Shown here: positions 22,372-33,384 of the stretch, piece after piece
Layout: each line of letters opens with the position of its first letter
How positions within the stretch are numbered: the first letter of the stretch is position 1
Source: Antedon mediterranea
Taxonomy: Eukaryota > Echinodermata > Crinoidea > Comatulida > Antedonidae
Assembly (NCBI RefSeq): GCF_964355755.1
Contig: NC_092679.1
Coordinates: 23,436,432 to 23,500,431, forward strand
Direction: 5' to 3'
DNA: 64,000 nucleotides
Notes under the pieces: generated by a model
The model's input: the letters and a program-made list of their open reading frames with translations, nothing else
What the model was told of the DNA's origin: nothing
Database searches by the model: none
Program-made: the position numbers and the translations under genes

Positions 22372-23049
22372 AAAATTGAAGAAGAAAAATACGAGGTTTT
22401 TAAAATTTAAAACGAAACACTACGTTGTTAGTCAAGGAGTGCAATGCTCACTACTGATACACAATATAGGATTTAAAATACTTATTATATGAGTTTATCA
22501 ATAAATGATATTTTTCCTGGAATACTCATTTTCTTTGATGTTTATAATTCACAACTTTGATAGATTAGCCAATTAAGTATATACATTTTTAATTGATATG
22601 GGACGCCAATGATGCATTATTAAACAATACAATTACATTCACATTTATTTTTAAACAGTTTATAATGTAACAAACAATTTACAATGTAAATATATAATAA
22701 GTAAAAGTATAATAACAACTGTTCAAGAATCGTAATTAGAAGTTTGTGTTTTAATAACCCCTAAATATGAATGTGAATTGTACAATTGATATGATAGTAA
22801 CGATAATATAAGGTTAGCCAAATCTGATAGTACGATAATAGAAAGTTCAAGATCTAATGCGTACTGTAGGTTTCTTAACAACAACGTTTAAGGAAACAAT
22901 AAACCATTTAATTTATAAATCATATTAAGTATACCTATAATTAAAATTATGATAACAACTGTTCAGGAATCGATATTAGAAGTTTAAAAATCTTGTGTTT
23001 TAACAACCCCTAAATATGAATGTGAATTGTAAATTTGAAATGATAGTAA
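22372..23049. repeat. Direct duplication of ~130 bp in intergenic DNA
   Basis: About 22705-22835 and 22945-23077 share AACAACTGTTCAAGAATCG ... AACCCCTAAATATGAATGTG ... GATAGTAACGATAATATAA. Each ends in the GTTAGCCAAAT word that then amplifies into the adjacent 32-bp minisatellite. Confidence 0.7.
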
Positions 23050-23540
23050 CGATAATATAAAGTTAGCCAAATATGATAGTACAATAATATAGAGTTAGCC
23101 AAATCTGATGATACAATAATATAGAGTTAGCCAAATCTGATAGTACAATAATATAGAGTTAGCCAAATATGATAGTACAATAATATAGAGTTAGCCAAAT
23201 CTGATAGTACAATAATATAGAGTTAGCCAAATCTGATAGTACAATAATATAAAGTTAGCCAAATATGATAGTACAATAATATAGAGTTAGCCAAATCTGA
23301 CGATACAATAATATAGAGTTAGCCAAATCTGATAGTACAATAATATAAAGTTAGCCAAATCTGATAGTACAATAATATAGAGTTAGCCAAATCTGATGAT
23401 ACAATAATATAGAGTTAGCCAAATCTGATGATACAATAATATAGAGTTAGCCAAATCTGTTGAAACGATAATATAAAGTTAGCCAAATCTGATGAAACGA
23501 TAATATAAAGTTAGCCAAATCTGATAGTAGGCCTACGATA
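23050..23540. repeat. 32-bp minisatellite, about 15 copies
   Basis: Unit: TACAATAATATAGAGTTAGC followed by CAAATCTGATAG, with minor variants (AAATATGA, GATGAAACG). The array ends with a TAGGCCTACG word at about 23529. Confidence 0.9.
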
Positions 23541-23789
23541 ATATAATACTGTTAATTAGAGGCAAAAAGTACGAATAAAATGGTGAAAATTATCCTTTCG
23601 AATACTAATTCCTCATGTTTTATTTGTTTTATCGGATTACCAATATACTAAATTAATCACTGTCGCACAGATAGGTTTAATTTAATTTAAGTAAATATTC
23701 AGTAATTAGAATTAGTATATGTCTATATAATGAAATATACTGTAAACGTTTAATTTATACAAAAATACAAAACCATAATTATGATTATC

Positions 23790-24078
23790 ATCATCATTTC
23801 AGCCATTATCAGCCCACTGCAGTGTGAAGGCTTCGCTAAGCGTGACCCATCATTTTCTGTCCTGTGCAGTCTTCATACAAGATATGCCAGCGGATGCTAC
23901 AATCTCATCTCTCCATCTGGTTCGGTCGTGTGTTTCTTAGAGTCTATTCTGTGATAAGTTTTATCCATCTTTTGCCGTTCGCTTTGGTTTAGTGTCCTGC
24001 TTATCTCCATTTCTTGACATCATGTTGCATGATGTCTTTGCTCTCGAATCCACTTCTTGAACAAAATGATACACGCGG
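23790..24078 (-). mobile_element. Non-LTR retrotransposon 3' fragment (reverse-transcriptase ORF C-terminus)
   Basis: The minus strand translates as TRWRDEIVASAGISCMKTAQ followed by DRK(stop)WVTLSEAFTLQWADNG. This is the characteristic C-terminus of LINE ORF2 proteins (RWRD..AG..W...AQDR..W..L.EAF..QW). Several stops show it is dead. It abuts the stop codon of receptor copy 3, so it may supply that gene's 3' UTR. Confidence 0.75.
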
Positions 24079-24079
24079 C

Positions 24080-25738
24080 CTACAGATTCATAATTTGGAA
24101 CTCGTAAGGATTCTCATGGGCCGCTGCGCCTTCAATGCTGTGATATATGTACTCCTCTAGGTAAGGCGACTCATCCTGACAGACATTAGTGGAAATTGGA
24201 TGACGTCTAGACATGGATTGACATGATTGAGAAGTCACGTAGCCGGCTGGTAGAGTATTACTCTGAAAGGAACGTGAAGATACAGAGGCTAAGGACGTTT
24301 GGTAGATGTTTGTTAGGACATTTGAATCTGTCAAGGAATTACCGACACGGTAAGACGACTGGTATCGCTTATCTGGGTCTCCTACACAAGAAATATTGTC
24401 ACTAGATGATCTACCATGTAGGAGAGACCACTCTAGGGATGTATTAGACGTATCATTTTGACATGATTCTCTGACATTCGAGAGAGTAGGTCTACAAGAC
24501 GAACAAGCAGATGGCGACTGAGAGGACGCAAAGAACGGAGTTCCTGTCATAGGTAAATAAGTTGGAGGAACATCATCAGGAGGAGTATTGTCTGCCAAAT
24601 CAGGAAGATCTTGTTTTCGAAGACGTTTGGTTCGTACCATTCTGACTATAAGAATGACGAGCATTACACAAGTTGTAGCTAGTAAACAAAACAAGATTAT
24701 TTCAGTGGTATTAAATACTGGAGATTTATTACTTTCTGGAATAATATAATCGATGGAATTCAAACCAGCAGTGGTGGTCGACATAGCGTACTCAGTAGGG
24801 GTATATCCTTCTTTGTCCAACAATACAGACATTTCACCGTCGTTAAGATTCCCTTGAACAAAACAAGTTACAAATACTGCAGTGGATAGAGTGTCGGCTG
24901 GTATTAAAACTGTTGGCCCACTTGGTTCACCAGTAAACACTGAAGATACGTTAGAACTCCATTTATAGACCAAATCAAACTGGTTGTTATCTTGACCGTT
25001 GCATTCTAATAGATATGTTCCATTTGTTAGCAACTTTATGTCTATAGACACGTCCATAGGTGGTGATATATTCAATTCGAATTTGCATTCACTAACGGCG
25101 TTCTCGGGTGTACGTGCAACGCAGCGTACCTCGGTTCCATTCAACTGTGCATTTGCGACGAATTGAAGCTGTGAGCTGATGACAGAACCATTATCATTTC
25201 GGAGTGTAATATTAGGATACACAGCACCCTCCCATCTCGGATAGTCTTCCCAGAGTCCTATTGAAGCTGAACAACCAAGTGTGATGTTTTCTCCGGCAAC
25301 AAAATTCGATTTTGATTGCTCGCATTCAAAAACTTTTACTTCGGCACTTTCAAGAAAGTAACGTCTTATACCATTTGCTTCACAACTGTATCTTCCAGTA
25401 TCTTGAAGTCTGACAGGACTAAACAGCAAAGTCGATGTATCGTAGGTTTCGTTGAGTATCGTATGTATACGACTGCTCATTCCATTTCTAATTGGTGTTC
25501 TTCTCTGGTGGTTATATTTATCATCACGCAACCACTGGTAAGCAAATGTATCAACTTCATTCTCCACTGTACACGTCACGCTAAAGTCTTCCCCGGCTTT
25601 TGCCACCGAATACCATGGGATGATGACAAGTTCAGGTTTGCAGGAGTATATAAAAGTAACAAGTATAACGATACACGCTACTCCTCGAAAGACCGCCATA
25701 AAATAATAAGTATGCAGGGTTTTATTAAGACAAGTCAC
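24080..25738 (-). CDS. Single-exon Ig-superfamily transmembrane receptor, copy 3 (intact)
   Basis: The preferred start is at 25699 (MAVFRGVAC), the position conserved in the family. This gives about 539 aa. The order is signal peptide, three Ig-like domains with paired cysteines (DTGRYSC in the first; ENITLGC ... GTEVRC in the second; YLLEC ... FVTC in the third), a membrane helix (EIILFCLLATTCVMLVILIV), basic stop-transfer KRLRK and a ~175-residue Ser-rich tail. As in copy 2, the tail has a PPTYLPM element (PPxY overlapping YxxM) and a C-terminal SPYLEEYIYHSIE cluster. Relative to copy 2 it lacks a ~9-residue insert in the membrane-proximal stalk. The ectodomain is closely similar to copy 2, but the tail has diverged more outside the tyrosine motifs. 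A cell-surface recognition or signalling role is inferred; the ligand is unknown. Confidence 0.88.
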   Translation of the reverse strand: MTCLNKTLHTYYFMAVFRGVACIVILVTFIYSCKPELVIIPWYSVAKAGEDFSVTCTVENEVDTFAYQWLRDDKYNHQRRTPIRNGMSSRIHTILNETYDTSTLLFSPVRLQDTGRYSCEANGIRRYFLESAEVKVFECEQSKSNFVAGENITLGCSASIGLWEDYPRWEGAVYPNITLRNDNGSVISSQLQFVANAQLNGTEVRCVARTPENAVSECKFELNISPPMDVSIDIKLLTNGTYLLECNGQDNNQFDLVYKWSSNVSSVFTGEPSGPTVLIPADTLSTAVFVTCFVQGNLNDGEMSVLLDKEGYTPTEYAMSTTTAGLNSIDYIIPESNKSPVFNTTEIILFCLLATTCVMLVILIVRMVRTKRLRKQDLPDLADNTPPDDVPPTYLPMTGTPFFASSQSPSACSSCRPTLSNVRESCQNDTSNTSLEWSLLHGRSSSDNISCVGDPDKRYQSSYRVGNSLTDSNVLTNIYQTSLASVSSRSFQSNTLPAGYVTSQSCQSMSRRHPISTNVCQDESPYLEEYIYHSIEGAAAHENPYEFQIMNL

Positions 25739-26985
25739 GTAGTTATACTGGGTGTATGTTAAGCGTACGTACGCAGTGCATTATGTTCTTACTCAGTAAC
25801 AACTAAGTAAAGTGTGAGTTAATTTCTACCAATACAAAAGTGAAACAAGGAAGTGAATAAAAGAAAACATTGTAAATGAAAGTAATACGACGACGTTGAA
25901 TCGATATCTATCCTCGATATCGAACACAATGCAAACGATCTAAATCTCCACCCAACTAATATACTTGCAAATCATACAACGTACTCACGTGGATATAAGC
26001 GTTATAATCAGATCCCAATATTAAAGATCGAACCTCCGTCGTCGATACAACGTCACAATTTAACGTTAAATAGAACATGTTTATTGTAGTTGTGTTTGTA
26101 ATCGTGCACGTTTTATATAATCATATCATTTAAAAAATAAATAAATAAATACATAAAAAAAAGCTGCATTTAGTATGTAGATTTTTTGAGATAAAAACAA
26201 ATCAAAATATTTTAATTGTAAGTTCTTTATTTCGTAGTTTATTGCACAATATTGACACTGGACTATATTTCTTTTTTTATTTTGTTACAGTATTGTAATA
26301 AGTATATTTATTTTTAGTTCCTGTTAAAATCATATAAACAATAAGCTAATGGCTTGTAATAGTATAACAGTACTTAATACAACCATCGAAGAACATGATA
26401 CAACAACAAACTATTGTTCACACTTCTTTCTATTATAGTTTCTCCAGATATATAACAATAACGTTTTATGTTTTCATTTCAACAATAGCACCATTGTTTA
26501 CATTTGTAAAGGGAAAATCCCTTGTAATCCAAAGTACGTTTGGAATGAATGAGCTGCTTGTACAGCATTTAGCTCTTAAGATTAAAAATAAAAAACATAA
26601 AAAAACACAATAATGAAAAACACATCAAAAGAGTTTTCATTAAAAAGGAAACCCCCCAATTTTTCTAATTCCTTTACAGTCCTTTCCTTTCAAAAATATT
26701 ACTTTTTACAAACACAATAGTCAATTCTCAGTACTGTATCCATAGTTTGTCCAGTATCATAGGTGTATTCTATAAAACAGTGTCACAGTATGTAACCATG
26801 TGACGCCAGTACTGTATCGTAAGGCCACAAACCTAACCTTAACATAATACAGTGATATACAATGTGAAACTATATTTAACTCTAATTTGATAGTGTACAT
26901 ACATTCATATTTATCAGATATAAAATATTGTTTTACTATGTATTCATGGTGTTCCTACTTGTTAGCTAGTTTAAGCCTGGTTTCC
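25739..26985. other. Intergenic sequence upstream of receptor copy 3
   Basis: AT-rich, with no supported gene. Confidence 0.4.
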
Positions 26986-27206
26986 ATTAAAATCGCTACA
27001 CGCGCAGATGTCGCCGACACAATCGGGAAGGCTCCCCGATTCATCACAGTCAAATCGGCAAAGTTCAACCATGTTCAACTTTGCCGATTTTGTCGGCGAT
27101 GAATCGTATACGCGTACCAAAGAATATTTAGCGCTTGCGTACTAGATCCTCGATAAATTCTAGCGTTTCCATAGAATCGCTACGCTCTGTCGTGTAGCGA
27201 TTTTAT
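26986..27206. repeat. MITE-like inverted-repeat element
   Basis: ATTAAAATCGCTACACG at 26986-27002 is mirrored by CGTGTAGCGATTTTAT at 27191-27206. Inside there is a second hairpin (CAAATCGGCAAAGTTCAAC / GTTCAACTTTGCCGATTTTG, 27051-27090). It is non-coding. Confidence 0.7.
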
Positions 27207-27557
27207 ATATCCATGTTCAATATACCAATGTATATCTATATTGTAAAGATATTGTCAACATTTGAAAATTTGCTAATATATATAGGCCTACATTTTTACT
27301 TTCAAGAAAAATAATGAAAACAGAAATTAATATGGAAAGAGAATTATTAACAATCATCTATTAATGTACTTGTGATGAGGAACAAATAAAAGTGGTAGTT
27401 TACATCACAAAAGAGAAAAAGAAAATGATGCAAGTAAACACAATAGGACTAAACATTGATCAACTATTAAATTACAAACTGCATACATTTTAAGCATGGT
27501 GACTCAGTGGTTAGATGTTTAATGATCATTCTGAATGAATAAATTAATTGAAACGCC

Positions 27558-30500
27558 TCATGTTAGGCCAACAACACCCGTTTTCTCAACAACAAAGTAA
27601 CATTTATTATTTGGTAGATGAGGTGAGAAAATCACCTCCATACAACGTACAACACTCTCCGTCGGGTTAAGTTCTGGTCTACGATTCTCAGAGTCAGACT
27701 GCATATCTACGTTCAGTCTGTAATTGGTGCGCGAGATCATTAAACGAACCTTAACAAAATTTGCCCATGTTAGTCCAAGTGCCGGAAGTACTGAAGGCTC
27801 AAAAACATTGGATGAACGCTTCATGTTTGCCGTTACCTAAGAAAAATAATGAAAAAATAAAATGAAATCAAATGCAGTTTAGAGAAGAGTATTATGCTCT
27901 GACGACACTGTCGCATGTAACATGCTTTTGTTGCTATGAAACTCAGATTGTATCCAAGATTGTGTTCAAATAAATATCTGTACAGGTCTAGACAAACCTG
28001 ATTAACACACACAACTGGAACATCGTGTTGTAAACTAAGCCAGTTAAGTTTAGCTCCAACTGACTGGATATGCTTTGCACGCTGGGCAACTTCATTTGAG
28101 TCATACTCGCATCGGAATATTGCAGCTATTGAGTCAATCACGACTAATTTGATGAGGCCACGGCTTAGAAGAATTGGAATACGCTTGGTGATACAATGCC
28201 ATAGCTGGTCCTGAAACATATAAATACAATAAATCAAAATTATTGTTATAAATATATGAGAGTTGTGTGGAAAGGGGGATAATTATTGATGTTGTTTTGT
28301 TTACTGAAATAGAGATCATTAATTAGTCAAATGAATTGAGTGGTTCCGCTTGCTCGCACCTGAATAAACTGGCCACAGTCAAATAGTAATGATAGTGGGA
28401 TAGTGGGAGCTACTCCGGCTCTCTTCAAGTTAGTTTGTTCACAGCCTGGTCATTCTTCCTGATCTAATTTCAGTCAGTAAAACTAACCGATATACTCTAG
28501 TTCGGGCAATTTCACTGTTAGGAAAAGCATTTTCACTCAGACTGAACCCTTTTTCACCGACCGCTCCATTTAATTTTAAATGAAACAAGTCCTGTGAGAA
28601 TGAGACTAGATTAACCAAATGTTCTTACCGATTCTGATATGTGCTCAACATAGATGTGATCTCCTAACTTAAGCTTTGATGCCATTTCACTGCCAACTTT
28701 GTGGTTGAACATTTGAATCATTTGATTTAATCTTTTACTTGGGAAAGCATCCTCTGTGCAAATGTAGACAGCTCCTACATTCATGATAAAGCTATATGAA
28801 TTAAACTGAGCTAGGCTTAGGTTGGGCTTGACTGGGGATATACGTAGGCTATGAATGGTATAACTAATTCTTACCTCCTTCTAAACCACCCATAGATTTT
28901 GGGCACTGAACCGTTAGACAGAGCTGAATACATAACTGGGTCTTTCCTGACGCGCTTTCTCCCGCTATTTCAGTGATACCCTGCGAGAGGATCCCTCCTT
29001 GTAGAAAAGCATCAAGATGTGGGCAGCCTAGACTCAGTTTCTGCACTATCATAGATGCGTTACATTTTTCACGTTTTATATTTAACACTTTTAAAAAAAA
29101 TAATAAATTAAGCTATCAGGAGGAACTGAGCAAAATACAAAACTAACAAGCTTTTGTGACCAATATACCAATATACAATACACACAAAAATTCAGAATAA
29201 CTTAAAAAAAGGAAATAAAGGCAAATAATATACTTGACAACAATTTACTTATACAAAGTAAAAATAAATTTACTAAAATAATTGATTTTAGAAATGATCA
29301 TGAGGCCATTCACAACACACTCAAACATGCACATACAATGATCATGAGGCCATTCACAACACACTCAAACATGCACATACAATGATCATGAGGCCATTCA
29401 CAACACACTCAAACATGCACATACAATGATCATGAGGCCATTCACAACACACTCAAACATGCACATACAATGATCATGAGGCCATTCACAACACACTCAA
29501 ACATGCACATACAATGATCATGAGGCCATTCACAACACACTCAAACATGCACATACAATGATCATGAGGCCATTCACAAAACACTCAAACATGCACATAC
29601 AATGATTATGATAATTAATAAACATCAAATAATATACAATGATAATACAACATAACTATTTTAGTTTTAATTCCTGGTTTAACCTCCCTGGATGATATAG
29701 GAAACTATATTGATTGTGAGAAAAAAATTAAAAAGTGCTTCCAAGTACTCAGCCTATCTATTGTAAATCTTGTACTTAAGTCAATGTGCCTCTAGTACTT
29801 TCACTTTTTATTTATTCTGTCATGGGAGTAGAATTCATACTGAATTGCATTATTTATTATTATGTCAAGGTCAGCGTATGAAAACAGTTGTTATTTTTAG
29901 TGTTACTGTTACACACCAGAGACAGACAGCTCACTCCAGTGCTTCTGGTGTTGAATTGGGCTCTTTCTCGAAGAGTGTGATGCGTTCTTTAACATGCACA
30001 TAAGCCATCTTCCACACCAACGGCTTAACGTCTCATCTAAAAGACAGTGCGCTATCTACATGTATTGTATTTCAACCTGCGAAAGTTAGAACACACGGAG
30101 AGAGCGGCGATGGGATTTGAACCGTGGACCAAAGGGAACTTATTGTCTTTATGGTTCAGCGCAGAACACAGCAACTACCACCAGTTTAGCTGACTGCGCT
30201 ATGCCGCTCCGTTTTGTATGCATTTTCCCAGCTACTATATGAATGTGTATGAATATGTTTCCTGCTGGCTCTGATCATAAACCATCTACCCCAAAATGGA
30301 TGTTTCCTCTTCTTCGTCTCGCCTTCTAAGTATTTTCTCCAGATTTCACATCAAGGACCAGACTCCTGTACTCAGTTATATGTTAATTACTATAATTTAT
30401 AAATTGTGTAATATAATTACTGTAATTACTAGACTAGAGTATGTGCTGTTGTGAAACTGACCTGTTGTTACTGGTGTTTGGTAAGCTGCCTCAGAGATGA

Positions 30501-32175
30501 CCTGTACAAGGATATTAACCTCACGTGGGCTCAGACCAGTAGCTCTTTCCAGGTCAGGTTTTGAAAGACACAGGACCGATGGTAATGTCTTTAATCCAGC
30601 TTTAAAAGAAGATAATAAATAAATAGATCACTTAATTAAAGAAAAATTAAAAAAATTGATATTGGCTAAGTAATTAATAAATAACTTAATAAGGGGTTTT
30701 TATCCAATCAGCTAAAAAAACATTTCAACGAAGCTTTGTTGGTATATCAAACACCTTGCGCTATATATAATAATTAATATTTATATATAGCGCAATAATT
30801 AATATTTATGAATATCCTTTAATTTTATTCAAATTATCAGTTTAAAAAATTTAAAAAAAATTGTGCAAATCGCGCATTATATATGGCATAACACACTCCA
30901 TGCCACCACTCCAAATACTCAACTCATCATTTGCCTATATTTTAGCCTAGCGCCCCGCCCCCTTGGACTAGTAGTAGACCTAGCGTAGCACCCGCGTAGC
31001 CTAGCTTGGCCTACCTAATAATAATTGTACAGTATGTAGGCTAGCCTCTAACTAAGGGTGAAGGTAGGCATAGCCTAGCTAGGCCGGTAGCCGATCACTC
31101 CGGCCGCGCTTCACTCCGGCCGCCGTATCAGTTTAGCGCGATGTTATGCACTTCGGCCGCTATTCAATTCGACTTCCTGTGCAAAGGGGCCGTTAGTATG
31201 GAGCGCCCATATCTACGTTTTCTATACTGTTCAGTGTTATAACAAATTCTTGGTGAATTTAAATGGAACTAGTTGAATATTTATTAGCAACAATTTTACT
31301 TTTTTCATTAACAATAACAATCAAAGAAGTTGGAACTGCTTTTTCTTTCAAACTAAACTTAACTTAATTAAATTCAATAATAAAATAATAATCAAATACC
31401 CGTCTAATTAATGCTTGAATAACAATATTTAATTTCTTTCTATGTACATTTATTTTTATAGCTTTACATTTATTAACATTAAAAATCAGTTAAAACCCTT
31501 ATTTTTATAACACTTTATCTTACCAGTACCCATACTTACTAATTATAGTTAATAACAATATGTAAAATATTAATTAATTTATTTCAAATAATCAATTATT
31601 ATTGATGTTTGTTATAGTTAATAACAATATTTACAATATTAATTAATTTATTTCAAATAATCAAATATCCGTCTAATTAATGTTACCTGGAATTGTATCA
31701 AGAATTAATATATAATTTTTGTACAGTCCAATTTACAATGATTTTATATTTTAATTTATATATGATAAAAATAATATGACATATAGGGTACATTGCAATA
31801 AATTACATAATTAATTACATTACAATTAATATACTAGCCTATTACATTGGATAAAACACATAAATTATTTTGTTTTAGCATTAGACCTAATTTAAAACAC
31901 TTGCGATGTTGTTGTGATCCTGAAAGAGAAAAAATATACTGAATGTGATTACAAATGTTTATTTTGATTCTCTACAAAAAACGTGTCTCGGTTGTAAAAG
32001 ACTCATTGGGCGCTCCATAGCTGCGGCCGGAATGAATCGCGGCCGGATTGAAGCGCGGCCGGAGTGATCTGTATTCGCTAGGCCTACCTAGTCTACTAGG
32101 CCTAGCCTAGGCCTAGGTATTATTACCTTTTTTGACACTTATTAAAATCTTTTGTGGCAAATCTAAATTATCCAT
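27558..32175 (-). CDS. XRCC3: DNA repair protein XRCC3 (RAD51 paralog)
   Basis: Six exons with matching phases: 32175-32127, 30599-30462, 29087-28875, 28774-28629, 28210-27998, 27836-27558. They give 345 aa (human XRCC3 has 346). Residues 1-62 form the small N-terminal helical domain (MDNLDLPQKI ... DLERATGLSPREVN). Then comes the LSLGCPHLDAFLQGG motif typical of the family, Walker A GESASGKT (105-112), an AVYICTEDAFPSKRL segment, Walker B LVVID (204-208), the C-terminal LGLTWAN and the FSPHLPNNKCYF end. XRCC3 pairs with RAD51C in the nucleus (CX3 complex) in homologous recombination and Holliday-junction processing. Intron 1 hosts a CG-rich TIR element and intron 2 hosts a 44-bp minisatellite and a SINE. 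It is head-to-head with MTIF2. All acceptors and donors are AG/GT. Confidence 0.95.
29295..29603. repeat. 44-bp minisatellite, 7 copies (XRCC3 intron 2)
   Basis: Unit GATCATGAGGCCATTCACAA followed by CACACTCAAACATGCACATACAAT. The copies are almost identical, with one C-to-A change in the last unit, so the array is young. Confidence 0.95.
29925..30211 (-). repeat. tRNA-derived SINE (XRCC3 intron 2)
   Basis: The minus strand begins CGGAGCGGCATAGCGCAGTC (A-box-like TAGCGCAGTC) and has a B-box GGTTCAAATCCC about 90 nt later. A tail follows with GTCTTTTAGATGAGACGTTA, a phrase typical of tRNA-head SINE bodies. The spacing is longer than a normal tRNA, so it is not a tRNA gene. Confidence 0.65.
31094..32070. 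mobile_element. Non-autonomous TIR element with CCGGCCGC-rich ends (XRCC3 intron 1)
   Basis: Left end GATCACTCCGGCCGCGCTTC; the right end is its inverse (GAAGCGCGGCCGGAGTGATC, ending ~32069). Each terminus carries three spaced CGGCCG words, followed inward by TATGGAGCGCCCA (left) or its complement (right). The interior is A/T-rich and non-coding. The element at 54352-54963 has an analogous layout. Confidence 0.8.
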
Positions 32176-32672
32176 TTGTTTGCCCAATGTCTGTTCTTAC
32201 ACAACAAACAATTTATAGGCCTAAATGCTGTTTAAACATGATTTTTTAATGTAAGTTTACAGCATCTATACTTCCGATGTTTTGACTGTGGCGCTCTTTC
32301 TTACACTCAGACGATTCCGTGCGGTCTCAGAATTAGGCGTCAACAAACCATAAAGTAGCGTCAACTATCCTATGGAATAATGGAATACTGTCATCAAACA
32401 TGCCTGTATGAAAGTAATCATTCATAATAATAATAATTAATTGTATATGATTAAAAAAAAAACAAGATCTGAATTTACGGTTGTTGTTCTTTAGTGATAT
32501 TCATGGTAAAATTTATTTCTGAAGCAGCAGTTGACGCTTTATAACGGTTAGGTGACGCTTGCAGGTGATGTAGTGAATATGAGCGCGAACGGAGAGTCGG
32601 TCGTCGAGCCTGGGAGAGCCTGGTGATGAGGAGCATGGCAACACCTTTCGAGCATTAGCTTAACTAATGAAG
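32176..32672. promoter_or_regulatory. Bidirectional XRCC3/MTIF2 promoter region and putative MTIF2 non-coding exon
   Basis: The XRCC3 ATG (minus, 32175) and MTIF2 (plus) diverge here. A GC-richer stretch (32575-32640, GAGCGCGAACGGAGAGTCGG) ends at a donor AAG|GTTTGT at 32672. It is probably the MTIF2 5' non-coding exon spliced to the acceptor at 33361. No TATA box is evident. Confidence 0.5.
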
Positions 32673-32739
32673 GTTTGTTTGTTTGTCTGTATTGTAGAAT
32701 AACATTTTGCCATAAAAAATATTTTTAGGTCTGGCCTAG

Positions 32740-33150
32740 AGCAGTAGAGGGCTAATAATATAGGCTAGCTAGGCCTACCTAGTAGGCCTACTAGCTAGGC
32801 CTACGCCTACGTACTAGGATAGTACTACTTAACTACTACTACTAGCCTAGGCCTAGGCCTAGTACTACTAGGGCCAGGCCAGGTAGGTCTACTAGCTAGG
32901 CCGGGCCTAGCCTAGGCCTACTAAGTACTAGCCTAAATAGAGTAGAGCCTAGGCTAGGCCTATATAGCCTATCTATATGCCTACTAGACTAGAGGCTAGT
33001 TAGTAGTAGGCCTACCCACCCTACTAGCTAGAAAGAAGGCCTGGCCCTAGCCAGAAGTCTAGTAGTAGTAGTAATAGGCCTAGCTAGTCTAGCTATCCTA
33101 ATTAGGCATATATATTGGGCCTAGAATTATAGGCTAGAATTAAATTTGTT
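32740..33150. repeat. Cluster of TAGGCCTA/CTAGCCTAGG words
   Basis: About 400 bp built almost entirely from overlapping AGGCCTA, CTAGGC and TAGTA words in both orientations, in what is probably the first MTIF2 intron. No regular period could be seen. Confidence 0.8.
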
Positions 33151-33384
33151 TTGACCAAAATAAAACGCAAACGCTACTGGTATAAATCCTCTCAAAAATT
33201 CTCGGTACCTGGGGGGCTGGACATGACTTTGAAAAATTATGTTTATACTTTACAATTTTTAGGTGGGATACTACTACAGTAAGCCACCACAATCACGTAC
33301 ATGTTTATCAAATTGCCAACTTTGCTACAAATTTATATTTATCTTTTTATTTTCAATTACAGAAAGCCATAACAATTGACCAAG

